A stretch of DNA of 64,000 bases, taken from positions 17,840-81,839 of the forward strand of contig NZ_PPXY01000022.1 in NCBI RefSeq assembly GCF_021655115.1, written 5' to 3'. The notes beneath the pieces are model-generated. The model did not search any database and was not told where the DNA came from. It was given only the letters and a program-made list of their open reading frames with translations. The DNA comes from Clostridium sp. Cult3 (GTDB lineage Bacteria; Bacillota; Clostridia; Tissierellales; Tepidimicrobiaceae). Positions within the stretch are counted from its first letter, which is position 1. Each line of letters opens with the position of its first letter. This document shows, in pieces, positions 26,185 through 34,569 of the stretch. A program made the translations under genes and the position numbers.

Positions 26185-27558
26185 ATGAATAATACAGAAC
26201 AGAATGAACTATTAACAGGAGATTTGAAACGGAATCTATTAAAAATCTCTCTTCCTACTATGTTTGGATTTGTACTACAAGCTGTATACGATATGGTAGA
26301 TATGATATGGATAGGTCGAATTTCCGCTTCTGCTGTAGCAGGGGTCACCATTTTTTCTACAGTATTTTGGTTGGTTAGCGTCCTTAACGAAATAATAGGT
26401 TCAAGCTCCATCTCATTGATTACTCAATCCTATGGGAAAAATGATGTGGAAAGGACTAAAAAGGTTGTAGAGCAGACTTTGACTTTCAAAGCACTGGTAG
26501 CTATCATAGCTGCTTTAATCTTTTCTATTATCTTAGAGCCCTTACTATCTTTTTTTACTACGGATAAGGAAGTACTTAAAGCTGCACTGGACTATGGATA
26601 TATTAGAATGTTTTTCTTGCCTATTATGTTTTCTTCTTATTCGGTAAATACTGCGTTAAGATGTTTGGGTGATGCTAAAACTCCTATGAAGATAATGATA
26701 GTATCTTCTATAGCCAATATTATTTTAGACCCTATATTCATGTTTGAAAAAATTCCTGGGACCTCTATTCCTGGGCTCAATTTGGGAGTATTTGGAGCAG
26801 CATTAGCTACCGTTATTTCCACGGTAATAGCTTTTATCATGGGTTTTTACATATTGCTTAAAGGCAATGAAAAATTGAAGATTGATTTTAGAGGATTATT
26901 TCAACTAAATTGGGAAATTGATAAAAAACTATTGACCATAGGATTGCCTACGGGCCTAGAAGTGCTTATGAGAAACCTATCAGGAGTAATTATATTGAAA
27001 TTTGTATCTAACTATGGAACTGATACGGTAGCTGCTGTAGGCATTGGTACTAGATTGTTTAGTTTCGCCTTTATGCCAATTGTAGGAATAGTCATGGGTG
27101 CTAGTACTATAGTAGGTCAAGCCCTAGGGGCTGAAAATATTGAAAGGGCAAGGGATACAGCTAGATTTGCTTCTGTAATCAATATGGTTATGATGGGGGT
27201 ACTAGCCTTCGTTTCTATACTATTCCCTGCTCAAATTATGGGTATTTTTATAAAGGATTCTAATGTTATAGAAATAGGTATACCTATGATAAGGCTACTA
27301 ATGCCTTCACTTATTTTAGCAGGTTTAGCTATGGGACTTGGTTCAGTATTTACTGGTTCAGGTCACAACACCCCTTTTTTATTATCAAGTTTCATTTCCC
27401 GATGGGCTGTTCAAGTGCCTATGCTTGTCATAACCACCAAATTACTGAAACTTCCAGTTATATGGGTATGGCTTAGTTTTTTTGCTGCAGAGATAGCAGA
27501 GGTGATTATTGTTTTAATCCACTATAACAAAGGTAAATGGCAAACAAAAAGGGTATAA
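26185..27558 (+). CDS. MATE-family efflux transporter
   Basis: From the ATG at 26185 the protein has 457 residues and about 12 membrane helices in two related halves, the typical MATE layout. MVDMIWIGRISASAVAGVTI in the first helices and VAAVGIGTRLFSFAFMPI in the second half are family signatures. It should export cationic drugs or metabolites in exchange for sodium or protons. The frame is open 17 codons further upstream, but AAAGGGGTTGA lies before the chosen ATG. Pyrophosphatase follows after 24 bases with its own ribosome site, so the two may be co-transcribed. Confidence 0.9.
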   Translation: MNNTEQNELLTGDLKRNLLKISLPTMFGFVLQAVYDMVDMIWIGRISASAVAGVTIFSTVFWLVSVLNEIIGSSSISLITQSYGKNDVERTKKVVEQTLTFKALVAIIAALIFSIILEPLLSFFTTDKEVLKAALDYGYIRMFFLPIMFSSYSVNTALRCLGDAKTPMKIMIVSSIANIILDPIFMFEKIPGTSIPGLNLGVFGAALATVISTVIAFIMGFYILLKGNEKLKIDFRGLFQLNWEIDKKLLTIGLPTGLEVLMRNLSGVIILKFVSNYGTDTVAAVGIGTRLFSFAFMPIVGIVMGASTIVGQALGAENIERARDTARFASVINMVMMGVLAFVSILFPAQIMGIFIKDSNVIEIGIPMIRLLMPSLILAGLAMGLGSVFTGSGHNTPFLLSSFISRWAVQVPMLVITTKLLKLPVIWVWLSFFAAEIAEVIIVLIHYNKGKWQTKRV

Positions 27559-27582
27559 TATATCACGAAGGAGGAGAACTTT

Positions 27583-28059
27583 ATGGATATCTTAGTAGAT
27601 GCTTTCATAGAAATACCTAAAGGGAGTAGCAACAAATACGAATACGATGAAGAAAGAAAGGTGTTTGTTCTAGATAGAGCATTGTTTTCCCCCATGTTCT
27701 ATCCTGCTGATTATGGATTTATCCCCAATACTTTAGCGGAAGATGGGGATCCTATAGACATAATGGTGCTAATGGCCAATCCTACTTTTCCAGGATGTAT
27801 GATAAGGTGTAGGGTTATAGGCATGTTCTTAATGGAGGATGAAAAGGGGAAAGATGAAAAGATAATAGCCGTTCCTTTAGGGGATCCCAGGTATGAAGAG
27901 ATAAAAACCATTGAAGATATGGGTTCCCATATGAAAAAAGAATTTGAACATTTCTTTTCCGAATATAAACAGCTAGAGGGAAAAGAAGTACATGTTAGAG
28001 GATGGGCAGATGTAGAGGAAGCTCATAGAGCTATAGAAAAAGCAAAGGAAAATTATTAA
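27583..28059 (+). CDS. ppa: Inorganic pyrophosphatase, type I
   Basis: The 158-residue protein shows the family I soluble pyrophosphatase pattern: EIPKGSSNKYEYD at the N-terminus, FYPADYGFIPNTL, and the metal-binding signature DGDPIDIMVL, with AVPLGDPRYEEI further on. It hydrolyses pyrophosphate to two phosphates, pulling biosynthetic reactions forward. GAAGGAGGAGAAC lies before the ATG. Family I is less usual than family II in Clostridia and Bacilli but not rare. The gene ends just before a long bidirectional terminator. Confidence 0.94.
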   Translation: MDILVDAFIEIPKGSSNKYEYDEERKVFVLDRALFSPMFYPADYGFIPNTLAEDGDPIDIMVLMANPTFPGCMIRCRVIGMFLMEDEKGKDEKIIAVPLGDPRYEEIKTIEDMGSHMKKEFEHFFSEYKQLEGKEVHVRGWADVEEAHRAIEKAKENY

Positions 28060-28060
28060 G

Positions 28061-28105
28061 AATAACTATCTTTTTTGGTGCCAGGCACCAAAAAAGATAG
28101 TTATT
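28061..28105. terminator. Bidirectional terminator with GGTGCCAGGCACC core
   Basis: A 45-base palindrome with 22-base perfect arms and one unpaired central base sits between ppa and the convergent ABC permease gene. A-rich and T-rich flanks within the arms let it terminate both ways. The centre is GGTGCC-A-GGCACC. Confidence 0.85.
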
Positions 28106-28121
28106 TGTAACATGATTGTAA

Positions 28122-29795
28122 TCATTCTAATTTCTCAAATTGTCTTCTAATCAAATTCTTTAAAGTAATGTATAATCCATAGGAAGAGACTGTAAATACA
28201 AGTCCTATGATACCATATATAATTAATATATTCGTTTCTACTATTAATAATCTATATACTAAAAATCCCACTCCCCCCAGGTAAAGAGCGCCTATTCCCA
28301 TGGCAATCAATACATTTAGATTTTGTTTCATAGCCTTTTGAGGATTATCCCAATCTAATAATGGTCTAAATATGTCTATAACCATCCCTAATTCCGTCAT
28401 AGCTACACTGCCAAGTAAGCCTAAAGTGGTAATCCAAAATATATTTTCAAAATCAATATTGATTATAAATGCTAGACTGGCTAGTAAAGATATAATTCCT
28501 ATGATTTGAACAAATAAGGAGGATAGTATCCTTCCAAAAATCTGATCCCTTGCCTTTATGGGCATTACCCTTTGAATCCAAAAGCTTTTCCCTTCCCTAG
28601 AGAAAGTAGTACATCCTACACAGTTCATCACTCCAAACATGGTGATGATTCCAATTCCTACTAGACTAACTATATGTGAATTGCCTTCTGTTAACATACT
28701 TAATGCACCTAAAACCTCCTTGCCATTCATAGTAGTGGATATGACCATTACCAAAGGAAGTATTAATACCCCTAGTACGGAATTTAGTAAATATACAGGA
28801 GTTCTTAGAAGAATTTTTATTTCCTTTAATCCTATGGATAAAAATGGTGGAGAGCTTTTGCTCAAATCCTCGGTTTTAACTTCTTTATGTTTGCCAGCGG
28901 TAGCTACTTCTAATCCGCCAATCAATCCTTCAAAGAATAATTTTTCGCTTAATTGAATCATAATCCAAAATACTATTACAGAAGTTCCTACAAATAGTAA
29001 TAAATTAAATACTCCCCCGATACTAGAATAATTACCCAAGGATAGAGCTGCCCACATGCTAGGAGGAAATACTAATCCTAGTTTTCTCACTAATATATTG
29101 GAATTCTGGGCCATTTCTAAAAAGAAGTCTTCTCCTTTAAGTACGGATTGTTGAGCAATTGATTGAATTTTGAACTGAAAGCCTAGCAGAGCTATTAACA
29201 GGATAATATATCCTACCACTCTTAATAAATCCTTTCTTCCCTTTATATTGGTGTATTTCATAAATAGCATTACTATTATAGAAGCCAATGCTAAAGGTAT
29301 TATCGGAAGAAATATTATCAGTATAAATGAATATATCCAGTAGAGTAGGCCTTCTTTTCCCCTTGTTCCATATATTATTATAAAAGGCAATATGATGGGT
29401 AAAGATGTCAAATATTCGTTTACCATCAATGTAACAAACTTAGCTCCAACAATATCCTTTGGCCTTAAAGGTAGAGGAACCAATACATTTAAATCATTGG
29501 AAAAATAATATTTCGACATGACATATAAAAATCCAAATAATAATACTATCAATTGAGCATATATGAAGCCATTTAAAAGAAACATGGTTTTTTGACCTAT
29601 ACCTATATAAGCTTCATATATCTTAACAAGTCCAGATACTATCATAATATAAGTAGGTATAAGGGATAGTAGAGCAATAGCTATCAGGATGGTCTGTAAT
29701 CTATCCCTTTTATTATTAAACTTGTATTGTAAAGCCGAAAGTCCATAGGTAATATTTAAATCTGTTTTAATCAAAGAAATTATTTTTTTCATCAT
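28122..29795 (-). CDS. ABC transporter permease, large ABC-2 type
   Basis: The 557-residue protein has about 12 to 14 hydrophobic helices and no enzyme motifs. The N-terminal part includes YYFSNDLNVLVPLPLRPKDIV and the second half has FSREGKSFWIQRVMPIKARDQI, a pattern shared by large ABC exporter permeases in Firmicutes. Its ATG overlaps the stop of the ATPase gene by four bases, so it is the membrane subunit of that transporter. The substrate is unknown. Neighbouring SdpI-like and GntR genes suggest export of, or protection from, a peptide or other membrane-active compound. Confidence 0.82.
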   Translation of the reverse strand: MMKKIISLIKTDLNITYGLSALQYKFNNKRDRLQTILIAIALLSLIPTYIMIVSGLVKIYEAYIGIGQKTMFLLNGFIYAQLIVLLFGFLYVMSKYYFSNDLNVLVPLPLRPKDIVGAKFVTLMVNEYLTSLPIILPFIIIYGTRGKEGLLYWIYSFILIIFLPIIPLALASIIVMLFMKYTNIKGRKDLLRVVGYIILLIALLGFQFKIQSIAQQSVLKGEDFFLEMAQNSNILVRKLGLVFPPSMWAALSLGNYSSIGGVFNLLLFVGTSVIVFWIMIQLSEKLFFEGLIGGLEVATAGKHKEVKTEDLSKSSPPFLSIGLKEIKILLRTPVYLLNSVLGVLILPLVMVISTTMNGKEVLGALSMLTEGNSHIVSLVGIGIITMFGVMNCVGCTTFSREGKSFWIQRVMPIKARDQIFGRILSSLFVQIIGIISLLASLAFIINIDFENIFWITTLGLLGSVAMTELGMVIDIFRPLLDWDNPQKAMKQNLNVLIAMGIGALYLGGVGFLVYRLLIVETNILIIYGIIGLVFTVSSYGLYITLKNLIRRQFEKLE

Positions 29796-30514
29796 TCTGT
29801 CAGCTCCAAGAATATTTTTTCTAAAGATTCCCTTTCTTCTGCATGACTACGTAATTCATCCATAGTGCCTAAAGCTATTATTCTTCCTTTATTTATGATG
29901 GCTATTCTATCGCATAATTTTTCCGCTACTTCTAATACATGGGTAGAGAAGAATACAGTCTTCCCTTCATCACATCTTTCTCTCATAATTTCCTTTAGCT
30001 GAAAGGAGGATTTAGGATCTAATCCTACCATAGGTTCATCTAGTATAAATAGATTAGGCTCATGAAGCAATGCAGAGATAAGAACTAATTTTTGCTTCAT
30101 ACCGTGAGAATAACTCCCTATTATATCCCCTACTGCATTTTTAAGATTAAAGATTTCTAAGTATTTTTCCATTCTTTCTTGCCTTATATCCTTAGGTATT
30201 TCATACATATCTGCTATAAAATTGAGATATTCTATTCCCTTTAGCTTATCATATATCTCTGGACTATCTGGAACATAGGATATCTGACTTTTAGCTTCAA
30301 TAGGGTTTTCCCAAACATCTATTTCATTGATAAACACCTTCCCACTATCAGGTTTTAATAATCCAACTATCATCTTTATTGTAGTTGTCTTTCCTGCTCC
30401 ATTTGGTCCCAAGAATCCAAATATCTCACCAGGTTCAATATCTAAGTTTACATTATCAACTGCTTTAACTGTTCCTTTGCTATAGGTTTTAGATAAATTT
30501 TGCAATTTTAGCAA
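29792..30514 (-). CDS. ABC transporter ATP-binding protein
   Basis: The 240-residue ATPase has all motifs: Walker A GPNGAGKTT (about 36-44), signature YSHGMKQK (about 131-138), Walker B LFILDEP (about 151-157) and the switch histidine in FFSTHVLEVAE. The signature is SHGMK rather than the usual SGGQ, a common change in exporters of the CcmA/NatA type. It energises the adjacent permease. It overlaps the small membrane protein gene upstream by seven bases and the permease downstream by four, a tightly coupled unit under the GntR regulator. Confidence 0.92.
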   Translation of the reverse strand: MLKLQNLSKTYSKGTVKAVDNVNLDIEPGEIFGFLGPNGAGKTTTIKMIVGLLKPDSGKVFINEIDVWENPIEAKSQISYVPDSPEIYDKLKGIEYLNFIADMYEIPKDIRQERMEKYLEIFNLKNAVGDIIGSYSHGMKQKLVLISALLHEPNLFILDEPMVGLDPKSSFQLKEIMRERCDEGKTVFFSTHVLEVAEKLCDRIAIINKGRIIALGTMDELRSHAEERESLEKIFLELTE

Positions 30515-30846
30515 TCCCTTTCCCTCCTTATATATCTAGTAGCTTTTATATTATACATACCCATCATAATTATATTGGTAATGGGTATTAATATAATCAC
30601 AAAAATAAAATAATCTCCCATAAAATTAGAAACTATTCCTATTAAGGAGTTCAAAACTCCCCATAGGATAAATATCTTCCCACAAATATTATTATAAGCT
30701 TCTTTGTCTATTATATCTGCTTCTGTCAATCTCCTAGTATTTGCATATAGATTAGCAATCCTTGGGGTTTTGGCAGTTAAATAGTATATTCCCATTGTGA
30801 TAAAATATCCACCTACTAACAACATGAGTATACAAAACAAAAACAT
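30508..30846 (-). CDS. Small membrane protein (DUF3784-like)
   Basis: A 112-residue protein with three predicted helices (about 1-21, 56-72 and 80-98), a cytoplasmic loop with RIANLYANTRRLTEADIID, and a basic tail. It resembles the DUF3784 group of small membrane proteins, whose function is unknown. It overlaps the ATPase gene and lies 20 bases after the DUF1648 protein gene. It may be an accessory subunit of this ABC exporter. Confidence 0.65.
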   Translation of the reverse strand: MFLFCILMLLVGGYFITMGIYYLTAKTPRIANLYANTRRLTEADIIDKEAYNNICGKIFILWGVLNSLIGIVSNFMGDYFIFVIILIPITNIIMMGMYNIKATRYIRRERDC

Positions 30847-30866
30847 GCTACCCCTCCTTCTTTTTA

Positions 30867-31985
30867 CTACCTAATAAATATAAAGGTCAAAATTATCATG
30901 ATAATGGGAAGTATTAAGAGAAACAGTCCCAATGGCCTTCCAGCATTGACTGTCCAGCCTATTCCAAAGCGCTTTTCTACAAATACAGATGAATCCTCTG
31001 GATTATAATATATGGTATTGCCAAGCTTCCACATTTCATCGTCATCTTTTCTATAGATTATTTCTTCCTTATCTTCTTCTTTTAGTTTTAATTTTTCTCC
31101 TCCTTGGCCTAATTTAATACTCAATACAAATCCACCTGCAATTGAAAATATTAGTATAATCCAGTTTAAAACATCTACCGCTCTAGTGGTTTCAAATATT
31201 ATTCCATAGGTAAGTAAACTCAATACGCTAAATTCTATTGTAATCAACATTAGAAGAATTAAAAGATATATAGACCAAGCTTTTTTAAATATAATACTTT
31301 TCTTTAAAGATTCTTCTGGATTATTTGGGTCTATCTGTTGTTTTGTCTTCTTTATCATCCAGTAGATAAGATAGAACATACCTACCATTCCCAGTTGAAC
31401 TATTGGTAGCAAAAGTACTACACCATAGGATTTATTACTATAGGTGGTAATTTCCCCTTGAAAATTCCAATGAGTAGGGAGCTTGCTTGGTAAAGAAGGA
31501 TATACAATAAAAGCTAATATGAAATTGAATAGGGTAATGATTAAGGGGATTAAAAACCAAAGAGGGGATATATTCCCTATCTTAGATTTATCCCTGCTGT
31601 ATTTCATATCTACCACTACTATTTTCCTACCGAGTTTATCCCAGCCCTTTGCTTTCTTTAAATTTTTAGCCTTAGAATTATATTTTAAGTAGATGATAAA
31701 CAATACTCCTATATACGAAAACATTAATATCACTTGTAGTTTAGAATTTATGAAAATATAGAGCAAATAGGAAACTATTATTAGCATTGGTACTCCTATG
31801 ATTAAATTATCTCTTTTAAAATTTTGCTTCATAAGCTCTACACCATCATCATCTAGTTTACTCTCTGGTATAGTAACTCCAAATAATATGTTTTTTCGGA
31901 TTAATCTAGGCGTTAATATTTGAAGAATAAGCAATACTAGAAGTGTAGAAGTATATATTATCATTAGATACATTTTTTCTGCCAT
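30867..31985 (-). CDS. SdpI-like membrane protein (DUF1648, DUF5808)
   Basis: The 372-residue protein has an N-terminal helix followed by VTIPESKLDDDGVE, a middle DUF1648 segment (LPSKLPTHWNFQGEITTYSNK cut to THWNFQGEIT) with the W-N-x-x-G pattern, several helices, and a C-terminal domain (DDEMWKLGNTIYYNPEDSS) of the DUF5808 type. DUF1648 is the region shared with the Bacillus SdpI immunity/signal protein. It lies between the GntR gene and the ABC genes. A role in sensing or tolerating an antimicrobial peptide is an inference from the family. Confidence 0.75.
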   Translation of the reverse strand: MAEKMYLMIIYTSTLLVLLILQILTPRLIRKNILFGVTIPESKLDDDGVELMKQNFKRDNLIIGVPMLIIVSYLLYIFINSKLQVILMFSYIGVLFIIYLKYNSKAKNLKKAKGWDKLGRKIVVVDMKYSRDKSKIGNISPLWFLIPLIITLFNFILAFIVYPSLPSKLPTHWNFQGEITTYSNKSYGVVLLLPIVQLGMVGMFYLIYWMIKKTKQQIDPNNPEESLKKSIIFKKAWSIYLLILLMLITIEFSVLSLLTYGIIFETTRAVDVLNWIILIFSIAGGFVLSIKLGQGGEKLKLKEEDKEEIIYRKDDDEMWKLGNTIYYNPEDSSVFVEKRFGIGWTVNAGRPLGLFLLILPIIMIILTFIFIR

Positions 31986-31997
31986 ATTTCCCCTCCT

Positions 31998-32378
31998 CTA
32001 TTTATTGTCCAATCCATCATAGATAGCTTTACAAAGCTTTAAAAACTCCTCCTTTGTTATCCCCCTACAGTATGAATTCGCAATAATATATTCCATTTCA
32101 GAATGGAGATAACCGGTGTACTCTTCTTCTGCTAAAGGCATTGTATCCTTTACCATTGCCCCCTTTCTTCTATCTATTACTAAAAATCCTTCTTCTTTCA
32201 ATATATTATATGTCTTATTTACCGTATGAAGATTTATCCCTATATCTTCTGCTAATTGTCTTACCGAAGGCAATTGTTCCCCCTTTGCTAAATCACCTCT
32301 AGCAATTCCTTTTATTATTTGTCGTCTCAACTGCTCATATATTGGCATTTCCGATTCAAAATCTATCTTAATAAACAT
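31998..32378 (-). CDS. GntR-family regulator (YtrA subfamily)
   Basis: The 126-residue protein has an N-terminal winged helix: YEQLRRQIIKGIARGDLAKGEQLPSVRQLAEDIGINLHTVNKTY spans about residues 12-55 (key pieces GEQLPSVRQLAED and NLHTVNKTYNIL), and a short helical C-terminal dimerisation tail. Short GntR proteins of this type repress the ABC transporter genes they precede. Its gene is first in the operon, and a perfect palindrome overlapping its own -10 region is the likely operator. The inducing signal is unknown; cell-wall stress is the usual one in related systems. Confidence 0.9.
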   Translation of the reverse strand: MFIKIDFESEMPIYEQLRRQIIKGIARGDLAKGEQLPSVRQLAEDIGINLHTVNKTYNILKEEGFLVIDRRKGAMVKDTMPLAEEEYTGYLHSEMEYIIANSYCRGITKEEFLKLCKAIYDGLDNK

Positions 32379-32396
32379 AGTATTCTTCCTTTCTAT

Positions 32397-32419
32397 CTGT
32401 TATATATATTATATAACAG
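32397..32419. promoter_or_regulatory. Palindromic operator overlapping GntR promoter -10
   Basis: CTGTTATATA and TATATAACAG arms (10 bases each) flank a 3-base centre. The element covers the -10 TATAAT on the minus strand (32408-32413), so a bound GntR dimer would block RNA polymerase. Confidence 0.7.
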
Positions 32420-32436
32420 ATAATTATAGATTTCAA
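32408..32436 (-). promoter_or_regulatory. Promoter of GntR-ABC operon (28122-32378)
   Basis: TTGAAA (32431-32436), a 17-base spacer and TATAAT (32408-32413) on the minus strand, 30 bases before the GntR start. Confidence 0.7.
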
Positions 32437-32453
32437 TAACATATTTTTGCAAA

Positions 32454-32487
32454 ATAAAGAGACAGCTTTATTTTGCTGTCTCTTTAT
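32454..32487 (-). terminator. Terminator after HAD phosphatase gene
   Basis: ATAAAGAGACAGC and GCTGTCTCTTTAT form a 13-base stem with an 8-base T/A loop, just past the stop of the HAD gene. It overlaps no promoter of the next gene. Confidence 0.8.
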
Positions 32488-32492
32488 CCTAT

Positions 32493-33185
32493 CTATTGAG
32501 CCTCTTCTCTATGCTGGAACAAGTATTCATTAATATCATAAAAATCTTCCCATCCGATATAGTCTATATCCTTTTCAGCACAATATTCTTCTAAATAATC
32601 CTTAGCAAATAATATGTCCGCCTCCTTTGCTACATACTTATCCGTAAAACCATCACCAAGGAATATTATCTTTTTATATTTTTTCCTATATTTATTTAAT
32701 ATTTCTACCTTACAGTCTATATAATCCTCCCTATGGATAAGATGGTTTAAATATTTTTCGTCATAAAATTCCACTTCAATATCTCCACCATCAAAAATCA
32801 ATCTATTACCATATATAGGGATATCCTTGAATCCATGTTTTGCCATAAAAGGTTCTATTCCATTTATAAATCCTCCACTTACTATTACAAAAGGAATATG
32901 GTGTTTTTTTAAATTATTGTAAAATATCTTAAATCCTTCCTGTAGTTGAATATCTGTAAGTATATACTCTACATAGGCTTCTTCAGTCATATCTATGCTT
33001 CTAAATTCCAATGTGGATAGAGTTTTTAAGTCGATTTCTCCCTTAAAATATCGTTCTCTAAGCTTATTTATATATTTCTCTTCTCCATATTTATCAAATA
33101 ACCTAACATTTGTATCAAAAGTAGTTATTGTTCCATCGAAGTCAGATAGAACAATAGCATTACTCAAATCTTCTATGATTCTCAT
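32493..33185 (-). CDS. HAD-IB phosphatase (MtnX-like)
   Basis: The 230-residue protein has the haloacid dehalogenase motifs: nucleophile aspartate in VLSDFDGTITTFD (residues about 13-25), motif II serine in VIVSGGF, and motif IV GDGFTDK. The order and spacing match the MtnX-like HAD-IB group, whose members include the phosphatase of methionine salvage. The window also encodes an MtaD-type deaminase, but no mtnA, mtnK or mtnW is present, so a role in salvage is not supported beyond family similarity. It seems a single-gene unit. Confidence 0.85.
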   Translation of the reverse strand: MRIIEDLSNAIVLSDFDGTITTFDTNVRLFDKYGEEKYINKLRERYFKGEIDLKTLSTLEFRSIDMTEEAYVEYILTDIQLQEGFKIFYNNLKKHHIPFVIVSGGFINGIEPFMAKHGFKDIPIYGNRLIFDGGDIEVEFYDEKYLNHLIHREDYIDCKVEILNKYRKKYKKIIFLGDGFTDKYVAKEADILFAKDYLEEYCAEKDIDYIGWEDFYDINEYLFQHREEAQ

Positions 33186-33376
33186 ATTTACCTCCTAAAA
33201 TAGTTTATCTATAATTAAGCTAAATATTTATTGACTATGTATCAGATTATAATATTTTCTGTTATTTGTCAATTAAGAGGTATTTTACATAAAATATTAG
33301 ATCTACTTAATAATTTCATTATAAATAGCTCATACTAAATAGGAAACAATCTAATAAATAGGAGAGGATGAGCTCT

Positions 33377-33613
33377 ATGGAAAATCCAAGAACCATTGGT
33401 GAAATTTTAGCCCAGACTAAAAGGATTGATGAAAACAACTGGAACAGTACCCAATACTTAAATAGCATAAATATGCTTCTTACCTCCAGTGATTTAGGAA
33501 AAGCAAAAGATGAGAAGCTATCGGAAAAATTTACCCAACTCCATCATAAAATGGAGGACATCAATAAATTAACTGAAGACCTACTCTCCCATTTAAGCAG
33601 CAGACATAATTAA
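33377..33613 (+). CDS. Small orphan helical protein
   Basis: A 78-residue acidic, fully soluble and helical protein (ENPRTIGEILAQTKRIDENN, then LSEKFTQLHHKMEDINKLTEDLL), ending SSRHN. An ATG at 33368 sits directly against GGAGAGG, so the second ATG, nine bases from it, is preferred. I do not recognise the family. It is a separate plus-strand unit with its own terminator, 125 bases before a sigma-factor gene. Confidence 0.7.
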   Translation: MENPRTIGEILAQTKRIDENNWNSTQYLNSINMLLTSSDLGKAKDEKLSEKFTQLHHKMEDINKLTEDLLSHLSSRHN

Positions 33614-33637
33614 AGTGATGGATATCCATCACTTTAA
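33612..33637 (+). terminator. Terminator after small orphan gene
   Basis: A perfect palindrome TAAAGTGATGG-ATAT-CCATCACTTTA followed by ATTTATT on the plus strand. Confidence 0.8.
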
Positions 33638-33738
33638 TTTATTATATAGAAAAATATGCAAAATAAAATTATATATTTTATATGGTTTATAAAGGATTTT
33701 ATGAATCTATGTAGAATATAATATATTAGGTGATGGAT

Positions 33739-34569
33739 ATGAAAGCAAAACAATTGGAATTCAATAACCAAGAACAGCTTTCCAATGAACAGCTCCTTAT
33801 TCTTTATAAAAAAAATAAGGATATAGCTACTAGAAACGAAATCATCCTAAATAACATAGGTCTAGTATATGTTGCAGCAAGAAAAAGGTTAAATACCTCT
33901 ACTTGCTTTACCTTTGACGATCTAGTACAAGAAGGAGTCATAGGCATGATTAAAGGAATAGAAAAGTTTGATATCACCAGAGACACCAGCTTTTCTACCT
34001 ATGTTTATTATTGGATTATTCAACAAATGGATAGAGCTATTATGAATAATGGCTACATAATAAGGCTTCCTGCCTATATGTACGAGAAGATAAGTACCGT
34101 ATCCGTGGCAGAAAACGACTATATTGCTAATAATCATGAAGTAGATATAAAAGCTCTTTGTGATGAAATGAATATTGATGAGGAAGAATACTATCAAATC
34201 AATTACTACAAAAAAAATTATTATAATTTGACTTCTCTTAATTCTATTATCAACCCTGATTCTGATGAAAGCTATGTTGAACTTCAAGACTATATTCCAT
34301 GCCAAGACCTTCCTATAGAAAATGCCATTATCTCTAAAAACCTAAAAAAACAATTAAGTAAAATGCTAGATACCCTGTCCCCCAAGGAAAGAGATGTATT
34401 GGAACTTAGATTTGGACTGAATGGAAAAGCCCCCCTTACCTTGGAGGCTATAGGTAATAAGTATAATCTTACTCGGGAAAGGATAAGACAAATTGAAAGC
34501 AAAGCTTTAAAAAGAATCCAGAGACAAAATCCTAAAACTAGCCTTAAAGATTATCTAATAGAGTATTAA
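33739..34569 (+). CDS. Sigma-70 family RNA polymerase sigma factor
   Basis: From the ATG at 33739 (276 residues) the protein has sigma regions 2 to 4. Region 2 includes DDLVQEGVIGMIKGIEKFD and the -10 recognition helix STYVYYWIIQQMDRAI; region 3 is NNGYIIRLPAYMYEK; region 4 is LSPKERDVLELRFGL with the -35 helix NLTRERIRQIESKALKRI. Region 1.1 and the nonconserved insert of RpoD are missing, so this is an alternative, RpoD-like (group 2 or 3) factor rather than the housekeeping one. AGGTGAT, complementary to the 16S end, is correctly spaced for this ATG; GTG at 33730 and ATG at 33733 are within it. No anti-sigma gene is adjacent. Confidence 0.88.
   Translation: MKAKQLEFNNQEQLSNEQLLILYKKNKDIATRNEIILNNIGLVYVAARKRLNTSTCFTFDDLVQEGVIGMIKGIEKFDITRDTSFSTYVYYWIIQQMDRAIMNNGYIIRLPAYMYEKISTVSVAENDYIANNHEVDIKALCDEMNIDEEEYYQINYYKKNYYNLTSLNSIINPDSDESYVELQDYIPCQDLPIENAIISKNLKKQLSKMLDTLSPKERDVLELRFGLNGKAPLTLEAIGNKYNLTRERIRQIESKALKRIQRQNPKTSLKDYLIEY

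Noticed and set aside
33717..33722. TATAAT just before the sigma factor as its -10 element
   Set aside because: It would place the transcription start within or at the start codon and there is no proper -35; the AGGTGAT ribosome site implies a leader.
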